Shown: positions 19,701 through 27,498, numbered from the stretch's first letter. The stretch: 64,000 nt of DNA from Beutenbergia cavernae DSM 12333 (GCF_000023105.1 NC_012669.1:372001-436000); one strand, 5' to 3'. Notes: generated by a model from the sequence alone, not told the origin. A program made the numbers and translations.

Positions 19701-21646
19701 GACGCCAGGACGTCGTCGCGGATCACGGAGACGAGACCGCCGCCGTCGCGGCGGGCGTAGCTGGCGCGCAGCCCGTCGAGGTGCGTGCGGGTGGCGGCGA
19801 GGTCGGGCCGGCGAGGCCGTGGCGTCCGCACCACCGAGTTCCCCGCCAGGTCGACGCCCACGAGCCGGAACGCGTACGACGTCCCGTAGCGCAGCCGCGG
19901 CAGGGTCCCGGGCGCGACCGTGGACCGGATGTGCACGCCGGACACGGCGGCGTCGCCGTGCGCGTCGCGCGGGTCGTCGACCACCTGCTCCTCGCCGCCC
20001 GGACCGTGCACGATCACCTTGCCCGGACGCGGTGCGGCGAGGCTCCACCCGTCCCAGCCCGCCACGACCTCGTGCAGGTAGTACGGGTTCGCGTCGTTGC
20101 CCGGCACCCGGTTGAGGCCGGAGAGCTGGAGGAACCCGGTGTCTGCGGTGCCCGTGAGGACATCCACCGGGACGTCGTCGTCGCCCGTCGCCGTCACGTC
20201 GACGAGGCGTTCGTGCACGCTGTGCCAGTCCTCGGACGCGTCGTCCCACACCTCGAGCCGCAGGCCGCGGACGACGTCGTCGTAGATGAGCTCCGGGCCG
20301 CTCACGCCGGGGCCGTCGTCGGGCGACGTGAGCTGCTCGGCCGCCTGCACCCGTTCGCGCGTCGCCGCCACGCGATCGGTGCGCGCGATGCCGAACCCTG
20401 TGGCACGCAGCGTGGCGGGCGCGGCGCTGGCCTCGTCGCCGTTGACCTCGGACGCGAGGCTGCGCGGCAGGTTGCGCAGGTGCTGGTCGAGCTTGAGCCC
20501 CGACGCGTCCGGGTCGAGGTCGAGCACCACGTACTCCTCCTCGCCGAGGGGGACGGCGCCCGCGACCCAGGCGTCGGAGGAGATCGCCGCGACGACGTCG
20601 CCGCCGACGATCACCCGCAGCCGCGGCGGGGCGAGCGAGACGACGTCGGGCGCCTCGCCGTCGTCATCCGCCGGCACGAGCCGCGCCGCGATCCACGACG
20701 CGCCCTCCAGGGCGGCGCGGTCGGCGTCGGACAGCGTCACGTCGAGCACGAGGCCGAGCCGGCGCAGCAGCGCCGGCGTGGAGCCGAGGCCGGCGGCGCG
20801 GGCGTGGAAGTCCGGGTCGGGCTCCTCGGGGCGGGGCGTCGTCGCGCCCGGCGTGGGCTCGCGCTGGTAGGGCGTCTGCTCCTCGGGGCGGTCGTAGTAG
20901 CGCCGCGTCGCGTGGGCGTCGGCCATGAGCTGGAGCACGGGCTGGGAGCTCAGGTCGTCGTCAAGCAGGCCGTCGAGGTAGGCGTTCAGCTTCTTCTCGT
21001 CGACGGCGCCGCGTTCGTCCAGCAGCACCTCGATCGCCGACGGCGTCCGCTCGTCCGTCTCGCTCGGGTACCCCTCGCGCGACCCGAGCGTCCCCAGGCT
21101 CGCGCGCGCCTCGAGCAGGCGGCGCTCCAGCAGCCGCCGGGAGCGGACCGACTTCTGCTCCGCGAGCGCGAGGAGGTTGCGGACGGCGGGGTGCACCTGC
21201 ACGAGCTGGTCGATGACGGCGGCAGCCGGCGGACTGTCCATCACGCCCGGGCGTGCGGTGGGCGCCGCCAGCGCTGACGTGAGCTGCAGGTCGACGGCGT
21301 GGTCGGCCAGGCGGTGCGCCGGGTAGCTGTTCCACTCCGCCGCGGACACCTGAGGCTCGGGGAAGCCGTCCACGCGCAGACCCGGCGGGAAGACGGCGCG
21401 CCAGGCTGCGGCGTCGGGGTCGGACACGATCGTGGCGGGCAGGGGATCCGCGAGGTGCGACGCGAGGATCTCCACGCGGAGCCCCGCGAGCGTGGTCACC
21501 CAGTCCGCGGCCGCCGGGAAGTCCGCGAGGGTCGAGCCCACCGCCTGGGGCGTGAGCCGGTGCGTGACGAACACGGACAGGTGCGCCGGCGCGCCGGCCG
21601 CCAGGGTCACCGGGAGCGCCGTCGTGAGGATGCGGGTCGTCGTCAT
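16772..21646 (-). CDS. Giant operon protein with FN3-like modules
   Basis: A 1,624-residue protein, the largest of the operon. The N-terminus (PAHLSVFVTHRLTPQ) and FPAAADWVTTLAGL look like a conserved opening domain. Near residue 595 there is LRYGTSYAFRLVGVDLAGNS, a pattern typical of FN3-like sandwiches. A basic Arg/Gly stretch (about 669-692) separates the N- and C-terminal halves. The second half has YLRWEPVGAP (about 812), YLPDVFAAGVALVFYDAG and FPGTWPTVEPLRLVLAGG, again beta-rich. No signal peptide, membrane helix or catalytic motif was found. The ATG at 21646 follows an AGGAGC ribosome-binding site. Similar large proteins exist in bacteria as unnamed conserved proteins to my memory; I can give no function. 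Confidence 0.8.
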   Translation of the reverse strand: MTTTRILTTALPVTLAAGAPAHLSVFVTHRLTPQAVGSTLADFPAAADWVTTLAGLRVEILASHLADPLPATIVSDPDAAAWRAVFPPGLRVDGFPEPQVSAAEWNSYPAHRLADHAVDLQLTSALAAPTARPGVMDSPPAAAVIDQLVQVHPAVRNLLALAEQKSVRSRRLLERRLLEARASLGTLGSREGYPSETDERTPSAIEVLLDERGAVDEKKLNAYLDGLLDDDLSSQPVLQLMADAHATRRYYDRPEEQTPYQREPTPGATTPRPEEPDPDFHARAAGLGSTPALLRRLGLVLDVTLSDADRAALEGASWIAARLVPADDDGEAPDVVSLAPPRLRVIVGGDVVAAISSDAWVAGAVPLGEEEYVVLDLDPDASGLKLDQHLRNLPRSLASEVNGDEASAAPATLRATGFGIARTDRVAATRERVQAAEQLTSPDDGPGVSGPELIYDDVVRGLRLEVWDDASEDWHSVHERLVDVTATGDDDVPVDVLTGTADTGFLQLSGLNRVPGNDANPYYLHEVVAGWDGWSLAAPRPGKVIVHGPGGEEQVVDDPRDAHGDAAVSGVHIRSTVAPGTLPRLRYGTSYAFRLVGVDLAGNSVVRTPRPRRPDLAATRTHLDGLRASYARRDGGGLVSVIRDDVLASLPRDADDDAAWLGGVTPGDDGGARRSRTGRRGRRGATGGASSARPYTLPRAVRTGEPRIDAFVAQRVADAVRGADPASRAAGGAGGAAGLPPGVAPTVAGLHRSVAAASRRIAEHAEVWRTRPQLGIDPEALAGLGDVLRRPGLPIPGRPLPRPRPVVTTPRPYLRWEPVGAPALVARAPLTTGEQLSRLVVRTGLPPSSPDAAATSERHVVPPKTHQLEAETSSAFDAAIGSTDPAVQRAAYGWALVERGTLTDRFVPDPANPGAELEQPDIALHARPDADPDTAVTLADLEGAGRGTPLGEGQYVVHDVDELRLPYLPDVFAAGVALVFYDAGDPHLLPDARVLQAVVIPFPGTWPTVEPLRLVLAGGGELGARLEGRAIHVSLPPGEQVRVAVSSSLRTDDLEKLGLWRSHPVSGIDRSSAEPAVLAAADLLRQAAVSGWTWWLTPSVDVRLVHAIPTPARPPELRVLRCGARTPGITVAPLVGLVDVHGASTDRLLVKARWTEQVDDVAIAAPAEVARDDVVVNSPVGGAERLGVLSTVDWAPDPADDELGPLAAAGVQLHRAIHTFTDTHHRRVTYTPTGTTRYREFFAAADVPADDDPALAGESVELVIPSTARPAAAHLAGAVPLLRWETTTEPDQPFALRRVRRSGVRIWLRRPWFSSGDGELLGVLLGTEKNPSGVVSAWGRDPVLAGAQVPGMSRPPLLTGEQLLLAAYGSSPGGPDVARPLTVAPAVPLPGEDAGPAVTVCGYVPVFHPGRGQWYVDVALDATSTLWPFVRLAVARYQPHSIARCELSAVDLVEWIQPLPTRTATVSRPDADRVRLTLTGVIALLRGLERGDDDEREEPEESVSAIDALVRRTRTVRLTLQARATGGTDLQWVDVASRRLPLVGIGDETNFLATWSGELALPAPDERPDGVPFDVALRTPGASEHWRVLVEEHELLDADAPDSPNVRGATTRVTRLVYADTIAL

Positions 21647-21663
21647 CGTTGCTCCTGGGCTCC

Positions 21664-24600
21664 TCAGACGGCCGCGAACGCGGCGCAGTAGCGGGACCAG
21701 TCGGCGTTCTCGCCGGTCACGGGATCGGGCGGCATGACGTCGGCCAGCGTCGGGTCGCCCTTCGAGCCGGCCAGCTTGCGTTCGCACGTGATCTCGACCG
21801 ACGCGGAGAAGAACAGCACCTCGACCTCGACCACGAGCGACGCCCGGCCGATCAGCTTCCCGGTCTCGAAGTGATACGTCAGCGACAGCTCGAGCGTGAT
21901 CGACGCCGAGATGAGGCCGAGCACGTCCACCTCGCCGCGGATCCGGAAGTACGCCGTCAGCAGCCCCTTCTCACCCTCGAGGCGCAGGTAGACGCCGACG
22001 GCGATCGACACCGACCCGGACGCCACGCCCAGGTCGATCGACAGGCACGCCGTCGCCTCGAGCCCGAGCTCGAGCACGACGAGCCCCTTCGGCGACGCAC
22101 GCAGCTCGAGCCAGCCGCCGCCCCCGATGCACATGACGGTGAGGCGGAACGGGGAGTCCTTGCGGCAGAAGTGGAAGCCGACGGTGACGGCGTCGCCGAG
22201 GAACGGCACGCGCGCGTCCGCGCCGAGCGAGAGGTTCTCCAGGCTGAACACGCCGACCGACACGTTCGGGAGCGCGAGGTCGAAGCCGGCCGTCACCCCC
22301 TCGGGCGACACGTCGACGAACGGCGGGTCGGCGAACCCGTCGAACGGGATCAGCTGCCGCAGCGTCTCCACGAACGAGAGCGGGCCGAGGAACTCCATCC
22401 CGCCGAAGACGACGTCGATCTCCGGTTTCGCGCCGGACGACGCGCGGAAGCCGACGCGCCGGAAGGTCATCGCCATGAGTTCCGCGTTCGGCAGGAGCTG
22501 GAGGGCGAAGGTCGTCAGCTCCGCGACGACGTCGACGCTCGGGGGCGACGTCGCGCTGCCGCGGACCTCGACGGCGAGGCGGAGCCCCTGGGGATCGTCG
22601 GCGCGGAAGACGGGGCTGCCCGTGGTGGGCCAGCTCCGGATCTTCGGCTTCCACTCCAGGCGGGCGACGACGGCGCCGTCGGGGCTGAGGAGGCCGTCCA
22701 GGAAGTCCGAGAGGGCTTTCGTCACGAGGGCGACGTCGGCCCCGAGCGCCGCCAGGGCGCCGACCGGGCGCTGGAGCGCCGCCCGCAACGCGGCGGGGAT
22801 CTGGGGCGCCTTGAGGGCGTCGTCCAGCGGGCCGAGCCGCCCCACGATGCTTGCCAGGGCGTCGGTGACATCCGTGATGGTGGCGGCGCTGAGGTTCTCG
22901 ACGGCGTCGACCAGCGCGTCGAGGTCCACGAGCAGCGGGTTCAGCACCGCCTCGAGCTGGGCGCGGGCGGCCTCGACGCCGGCCCGGGCGCCGTCGTGCG
23001 CCGCGCCGGCGACCTCTGCGGCCAGACGCGGGCCGGCGTCGGCGGCGGCGGCGCGCAGCCGGCTCGCCTCGCTCACCAGCGTGCTGACGGCGTCGAGCGT
23101 CTCCGTCACGAACTCCGGCGCGCCTCCGAGGCCGAGCTTCTCGAGCAGCTCCACGAGGTCGAACAGGCCGAACAGCTTCGGCATCGCGCCCGCAAGGAAC
23201 GTGCCCGGATCGAACTCGCCCTGCGAGAGGCCCGCGGGCGCCGTCCCGTCGTCACCGACGGCGCCGAGCGAGCGGGACAGCCCCCGCACCGCCAGGCTCG
23301 GCGCGAGGAAACCGCCCGAGCGGTCGGAGCCGCCCGAGAAGTCGACGGCGGGCGGGGCGCCGGTGACGGACAGGAACACCTGGCCGGGGTTGCCGGCGCC
23401 GAAGCCGCGGTCGGGGTCGCCCGCCGGCGCGGCGGCCGCCGCGTCCAGGTAGGGCTGCGCGTAAGCGAGGTCGACGCCTGGCGCTTGCGGCGCGAGGTGC
23501 CGCATCGCCGGGACGACGGCGTTCGTCGTCACCAGCGAGGGGCGCGACGTGCGGGCGTCGACGTCGATCGTGCCGGTGAAGCGCAGCGTGTTGACCTCGA
23601 AACGGGTGTCTCCCGAGACGGCTGACGACGCGAACGTGATCTGCTGGCCGCCGGCCGGGATGGTGCCGATCGGCGCGTACGCGGCCTCGGCGAGCGCCTG
23701 GACGTTCGGCTTCTGCAGGGCGAGATCCGGCACGAACACCAGCGGTGCGCGCAAGGTGGACGGGCGGCCGCCGGCGTCGATCCCGGTGAGCGTGAACAGG
23801 AACGGTTCGCCGGCCCGGCTGGGGACGATGGGGTCATCGACCGGAGACGGGGCGGGGTCGAGGTTCGGCGTCACCTCGGGGTCGATAGCGATCCAGCGGT
23901 ACGGGTCGTCCGCGTCGGAGTAGGTGCGCTCGCGCTGCTTGATGACGATGAACGTGCGCTGCCACAACGCGGCGACGGGGTCGTCGAGGTGGGCGATCTT
24001 GCGCTCGCTCAGCGTGACCCACAGGCAGCGGTGCCCGGGCCAGAACAGGAAGCCCGGTCGTGCGACGCGCACGTACCAGTCGCGACCCATCGTGGCCTGG
24101 TGCCGGTACTGCGCGAGCAGCTCGACGCCGTCCTCGATGGGATCGTTGGGGTCGAACACGTCGGTGGACGCCCAGTCCCCCGCGAGGTCGAGCCACGCCC
24201 CGAGGGTCGAGAGCGCGAGGGCGCGCGCGTCGATCGGCGTCGCAGGCTTCGGCATGGTGCGGCTCGTGGTCTGCCGCACGAGCGCGCGTCTGTCCGCCGG
24301 GGCGAGCGACGTCGGCTGGATCTGGTGCGGGTCGGTGGTGGCGGGGCGGTCGATCGGGTCGAGGTCGCGTGACCAGATCGCGCGGACCGGGCGCTCGGCG
24401 GTCTCGTCGAGACCCACGAACGCGCCGTCGTCGTCCGTGAGGCGCGTGGTGAGGTGCGTGCGCCACAGCTCCGCGCGCTCGGGGTCCTCCAGTGCGACCA
24501 ACGGTTCGGCGTCGTGCGTGAACGCGCCGTCCTCGCCCGGGGAGAGCGTGACGCGGTACGGGGCCTCGATCGCCGTCTCGTCCTCTTTCGGTGCTCGGGG

Positions 24601-25290
24601 CCGGGGCGAGGGGCGGGGGATCGGTCGGGGGCGCGGCGCTCGTGGGAGCAGGTCTCCGAGGCGCACGGGGCCCGCCGCGAGGCCGGCGGCGGCCCGTGCG
24701 GCCTGGACCGAGCGGAGCGTCTGGGCGCGCTGCAGCACGTGGGCGGCGGGGCGGGCGAGCCGGGCTGCCTCGAGCGCGGCGTCCCCGGTGGCCCGCACGA
24801 GGTCCGCGGGGCTGACGCCGCGCCGCAGCCGCCCGCGGGGCGTGAGCAGTCGCTCCCAGCCGGGGGCCGGGTCGATGCCGCGCAGCGGCCGGCCCGGCCG
24901 GACGGGAGCGGGGCGGCGGGCGTCCGGGGCGAGACGCAGCGCGAGCGTGCGCATCGCCGTGAGGACCCCGGCGATCGTGAACGGGACGCTCGCGCCGTCG
25001 TCCAGCGCGAACACGATGCGGCTCGCCGCCGCCGCCCGGTGCCCGACGAGCGCCGGTTCCTTCGGGAACGGCGGCGGTGGGTTGCCCACCGGCTCGGGCA
25101 GCGTGCGCTCCGTGACGTGCTGCGGCGGCAGGTGGAGGACGAGCGACGCGTCCCGTCCCGCCGTCAGGACCGGTCCGTCGGCCGTCTCGGTGAGCGTGCA
25201 GCCCGGCGCGCTGATCCGGACGTCGAGCAGGTCCCTCGCGCGGAGCAGCCGTGCCTCGGGGGCACGTGGCGTCCGCCTCGGTGGTGGCAT
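21664..25290 (-). CDS. First operon protein: helical core and long beta-rich C-terminus
   Basis: A 1,208-residue protein. The N-terminal region is mixed and ends in a Pro/Arg-rich linker (about 213-233). A middle beta-rich region contains YVRVARPGFLFWPGHR and FLFTLTGIDAGGRPS. A roughly 140-residue Ala/Leu/Asp helical segment (about 727-867) looks like an elongated bundle or coiled coil. Residues about 900-1160 form long alternating strands, for example FSLENLSLGADARVPFLGD, FRLTVMCIGGGGW and SVSIAVGVYLRLEG, as in a large beta-helix or barrel-like sheet. No signal peptide precedes it, so it is not a conventional secreted or outer-membrane barrel. ATG behind GGGGAGAG. First gene of the nine-gene transcript; function unknown. 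Confidence 0.8.
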   Translation of the reverse strand: MPPPRRTPRAPEARLLRARDLLDVRISAPGCTLTETADGPVLTAGRDASLVLHLPPQHVTERTLPEPVGNPPPPFPKEPALVGHRAAAASRIVFALDDGASVPFTIAGVLTAMRTLALRLAPDARRPAPVRPGRPLRGIDPAPGWERLLTPRGRLRRGVSPADLVRATGDAALEAARLARPAAHVLQRAQTLRSVQAARAAAGLAAGPVRLGDLLPRAPRPRPIPRPSPRPRAPKEDETAIEAPYRVTLSPGEDGAFTHDAEPLVALEDPERAELWRTHLTTRLTDDDGAFVGLDETAERPVRAIWSRDLDPIDRPATTDPHQIQPTSLAPADRRALVRQTTSRTMPKPATPIDARALALSTLGAWLDLAGDWASTDVFDPNDPIEDGVELLAQYRHQATMGRDWYVRVARPGFLFWPGHRCLWVTLSERKIAHLDDPVAALWQRTFIVIKQRERTYSDADDPYRWIAIDPEVTPNLDPAPSPVDDPIVPSRAGEPFLFTLTGIDAGGRPSTLRAPLVFVPDLALQKPNVQALAEAAYAPIGTIPAGGQQITFASSAVSGDTRFEVNTLRFTGTIDVDARTSRPSLVTTNAVVPAMRHLAPQAPGVDLAYAQPYLDAAAAAPAGDPDRGFGAGNPGQVFLSVTGAPPAVDFSGGSDRSGGFLAPSLAVRGLSRSLGAVGDDGTAPAGLSQGEFDPGTFLAGAMPKLFGLFDLVELLEKLGLGGAPEFVTETLDAVSTLVSEASRLRAAAADAGPRLAAEVAGAAHDGARAGVEAARAQLEAVLNPLLVDLDALVDAVENLSAATITDVTDALASIVGRLGPLDDALKAPQIPAALRAALQRPVGALAALGADVALVTKALSDFLDGLLSPDGAVVARLEWKPKIRSWPTTGSPVFRADDPQGLRLAVEVRGSATSPPSVDVVAELTTFALQLLPNAELMAMTFRRVGFRASSGAKPEIDVVFGGMEFLGPLSFVETLRQLIPFDGFADPPFVDVSPEGVTAGFDLALPNVSVGVFSLENLSLGADARVPFLGDAVTVGFHFCRKDSPFRLTVMCIGGGGWLELRASPKGLVVLELGLEATACLSIDLGVASGSVSIAVGVYLRLEGEKGLLTAYFRIRGEVDVLGLISASITLELSLTYHFETGKLIGRASLVVEVEVLFFSASVEITCERKLAGSKGDPTLADVMPPDPVTGENADWSRYCAAFAAV

Positions 25291-25330
25291 CGCGTCTCTC
25301 CCCTCGCCACGTCGGTCGGCCCCGGACGCG

Positions 25331-25364
25331 CCGTCACGTTCGTCGCCATCGACGAACGTGACGG
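25331..25364. promoter_or_regulatory. Perfect 15-bp dyad before the nine-gene operon
   Basis: CCGTCACGTTCGTCG (25331-25345) is exactly complementary to 25350-25364, with a 4-base centre (CCAT). It lies 41 bp before the first operon gene and downstream of a possible -10 box (TAGCGT, minus strand, 25386-25381). If that box is real, the dyad falls at the 5' end of the message, as an operator or a leader hairpin. No gene ends here, so a terminator is unlikely. Confidence 0.6.
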
Positions 25365-25507
25365 GCCCGCCCCTGCCGCGACGCTACGGACGGCGCGTGG
25401 TCGGCCACATCGGGGAAAACACTGCGATGCGCTGACGTGCCGGACGCCGTCGAGGGGCGTGCGCCGCGCCGAGTCGGCGGTGGTCGCGGTCCGAGACCAC
25501 GCCGGGC

Positions 25508-25543
25508 TTGATACGTGACCAAAGAGTCACCTATGCTCGTGCG
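25508..25543 (+). promoter_or_regulatory. Autoregulatory promoter/operator of the ArsR-SRPBCC gene
   Basis: TTGATA (25508-25513) and TATGCT (25532-25537) are 18 bp apart, and the GTG start is exactly 7 bases after the -10 box, so the message should be leaderless. Between the boxes sits an inverted repeat, GTGAC (25515-25519) and GTCAC (25526-25530), placed as expected for an ArsR-type repressor that blocks RNA polymerase. Confidence 0.6.
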
Positions 25544-26410
25544 GTGGCCACCGACCGGGAGTTCGACGGCACGATCCGTGCGCTCTCCGACGCGCACCGT
25601 CGCGCACTCCTCGACGCGCTGCGCGAGCGTGACGGGCAGACCGTCTCGGAGCTCGAGCGGGTGCTGCCGGACCTCGGCCGGCACGCGGTGCTCAAGCATC
25701 TCCGGGTGCTCGAGGGCGCCGCGGTGGTCACGACGCAGAAGGTGGGGCGCACGCGCATCGTGCGGCTCAATCCCACGCCGATCGTCGAGCTTGCCACGCG
25801 GTGGCTCGACGACTACGCGGCGCTCGCCGGCCTCACGCTGCACCGGTTGCGCCGCCACCTCGAGACCGACCACACCGACCAGACGGACCAGACGGACCAG
25901 ACGGACCAGACCGGGCCACCGGTGCCCGGTACCCACGACCATCAAGGAGTCACCATGCCCACCACCGACACCCGCACCCTGGTGGCGAGCGTCGTCATCG
26001 AGGCGACGCCCGACCGCGTCTGGCGCGCGCTCACCGATCCCGACGAGACCCGCCGCTGGTACTTCGGGGGCATCGTCCGCAGCGACTGGCGCGTCGGCAG
26101 CGCCGTCGAGTGGGTGGACGCCGACGGTGCCTCGCTCATCGCCGGCGAGATCACCGCACTCGAACCCGGTCGTCGCCTGGCGCACACGTTCCGGGCGACG
26201 TGGTCGCCCGAGACCGCCGCTGACCCGGCCTCCGACTACGAGTGGCTGCTCGAGCCGCTCGGCGACGGGCTCACCCGCGTGACCGTCACGCACACGAACG
26301 TGCCGCCCGGGACCCCGACCGCCGAGCAGGTCGACGGCGGGGCATCGCTCGTGATCAGCGCGCTGAAGACCTTCGTCGAGACGGGGCGCACGATGCCCGG
26401 CATGGGGTGA
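25544..26410 (+). CDS. ArsR-type HTH fused to SRPBCC (AHSA1-like) domain
   Basis: A 288-residue two-domain protein. Residues 1-105 are a winged helix of the ArsR family (ALSDAHRRALLDALRERDG, then VLKHLRVLEGA as the recognition region) without obvious metal-binding cysteines. Residues about 138-288 are an SRPBCC/AHSA1 ligand-binding fold (VIEATPDRVWRALTDPDE, then WYFGG and VTHTN). The domains are joined by four Asp-Gln-Thr units from a 9-bp tandem repeat (about 25874-25911). At 25955 there is an in-frame ATG after a perfect AAGGAG, so the SRPBCC part alone could also be made. In most relatives the two are separate, adjacent genes. GTG start chosen from promoter position and family length. Confidence 0.85.
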   Translation: MATDREFDGTIRALSDAHRRALLDALRERDGQTVSELERVLPDLGRHAVLKHLRVLEGAAVVTTQKVGRTRIVRLNPTPIVELATRWLDDYAALAGLTLHRLRRHLETDHTDQTDQTDQTDQTGPPVPGTHDHQGVTMPTTDTRTLVASVVIEATPDRVWRALTDPDETRRWYFGGIVRSDWRVGSAVEWVDADGASLIAGEITALEPGRRLAHTFRATWSPETAADPASDYEWLLEPLGDGLTRVTVTHTNVPPGTPTAEQVDGGASLVISALKTFVETGRTMPGMG

Positions 26411-26431
26411 TTCGCGCAGTCGGTCGGGCGG

Positions 26432-27124
26432 TCAGGCGGTCCGGGCGTGACCGTCGGCGACGAACCCGTTCGCGCCGACGGCGAGGTGCCGTGCCGCCCT
26501 GCGGGACAACGCCACAGCGGTGACCGTCATCGCGCACACCGGGACGGCGACGAGCGCACCGAGGAGGTGGTGGCCCGGAGCCATCGAGGCCAGGGCCACC
26601 AGGACGGCAAGGCCGAAGATGCTGAGCGCCGTGAGCGTGAGGCGTGTGAGCCAGGTGGGGACAGTCGTGGGAGCGAGGCGACGCATCGGGAACGACGTGG
26701 CGACGATGCCCAGGGCGGCACCGACCTGAGCGACGATCGCCGCAGCCCGGAGCACGTCGATGCCGGCGAGGAAGACGGCGCCCGCCCATCCGGTCGGCAC
26801 GCTGGTCTCGGGGACGCCCACCGTCGAGTCGAACACCAGCCAGCCCGCCCAGCTCGCGAGCAGCACCCCCAGGACGTACGCCGAGTTGCGGCGAGCCAGC
26901 CTCAGCCTGATCTCGGCTGCGAGAGCGGAGCCGACCTCCTGCGGCGTGCCGAACTCCCGGACGAGCAGGGCTGCGGCGTCCTGCGGGACGAGCGACGGGC
27001 AGATCTCGATCGCCTCGGTCAGGCCGTCGCGGAGCTCGTCGCACACGTCACGAGCGCGGCGGCCCCGGGGCAGCTGGGCCGACACCTGTGCGAGGTACTC
27101 CTCCACCGCGCCCGACGCGGTCAT
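26432..27124 (-). CDS. PadR-associated membrane protein (HAAS-like N-terminus)
   Basis: A 230-residue protein. Residues 1-75 are soluble and helical (VEEYLAQVSAQLP, DVCDELRDGLTEAIE, LLVREFGTPQEVGSAL), resembling the HAAS/DUF1700-type domain commonly encoded next to PadR regulators. The rest holds four hydrophobic helices: around YVLGVLLASWAGWLVF, VLRAAAIVAQVGAALGIV, LTLTALSIFGLAVLVALA and LGALVAVPVCAMTVTAVA. It overlaps the padR stop by 4 bp (ATGA, 27121-27124), so the two are co-translated. A role in envelope sensing or transport linked to the divergent ABC exporter is inferred from context only. Confidence 0.78.
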   Translation of the reverse strand: MTASGAVEEYLAQVSAQLPRGRRARDVCDELRDGLTEAIEICPSLVPQDAAALLVREFGTPQEVGSALAAEIRLRLARRNSAYVLGVLLASWAGWLVFDSTVGVPETSVPTGWAGAVFLAGIDVLRAAAIVAQVGAALGIVATSFPMRRLAPTTVPTWLTRLTLTALSIFGLAVLVALASMAPGHHLLGALVAVPVCAMTVTAVALSRRAARHLAVGANGFVADGHARTA

Positions 27125-27444
27125 GACGGCACCGAGATGACGCGCTCGACGACGTCGGCGAAGCCCCGCCAGTCCGAGCGTCGCGCGACGAGACGCGCCT
27201 CTCCCGCGGCGGTGAGCGCGTAGACCCGTCGTCGTCGGCCGTTGTGGATGGTCCACTCGCCGCTGATCAGGCCGGTCCGCTCGAGACGGTGCAGGGCCGG
27301 GTACACGGTGCCCGAGGGGAGGTCGAGGGCCCTGTCGCTCCGCGCCCGCAGGGCCTCCACGACGCCGTAGCCGTGGCGCGGTCCTGGCTCGAGCACGGCG
27401 AGCAGGAGCAGGTCCAGGTGGCCCTTGAGCATCTCCGCGTTCAT
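27121..27444 (-). CDS. PadR-family transcriptional regulator
   Basis: A 107-residue PadR protein: LKGHLDLLLLAVLEPGPRHGYGVVEAL is not broken and is followed by SGTVYPALHRLERTGLI, the family's DNA-recognition winged helix. The short C-terminal helix for dimerisation is present. It is divergent from an ABC transporter operon with dyads in the shared promoter, the usual layout of PadR repressors of drug or peptide exporters. It is probably autoregulated. ATG at 27444; a TAGCAT box lies 8 bases upstream. Confidence 0.9.
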   Translation of the reverse strand: MNAEMLKGHLDLLLLAVLEPGPRHGYGVVEALRARSDRALDLPSGTVYPALHRLERTGLISGEWTIHNGRRRRVYALTAAGEARLVARRSDWRGFADVVERVISVPS

Positions 27445-27452
27445 ACGTAGTT

Positions 27453-27498
27453 ATGCTACCTCTGGACGATATGTAGCATCGCTACCTGTAGCGATGCT
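27453..27498. promoter_or_regulatory. Operator cluster between padR and the ABC exporter
   Basis: Two overlapping dyads lie in the divergent promoter. ATGCTAC (27453-27459) pairs with GTAGCAT (27473-27479). AGCATCGCTAC (27475-27485) pairs perfectly with GTAGCGATGCT (27488-27498) across a 2-base centre. The shared half-site GTAGC/GCTAC suggests two or more PadR dimers controlling both directions. Confidence 0.65.

Noticed and set aside
17327-21277. Plus-strand frame of 1,316 residues
   Set aside because: Shadow of the 1,624-residue gene: composition is Arg/Gly/His-heavy, without motifs or start signals.
3371-25290. Phage tail, T6SS, contractile injection or Tc-toxin locus
   Set aside because: I see no sheath, tube, ATPase, spike, tape-measure, lysin or toxin motif. 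Only sandwich-like modules and an OmpA-like domain are visible, which is not enough for this call.
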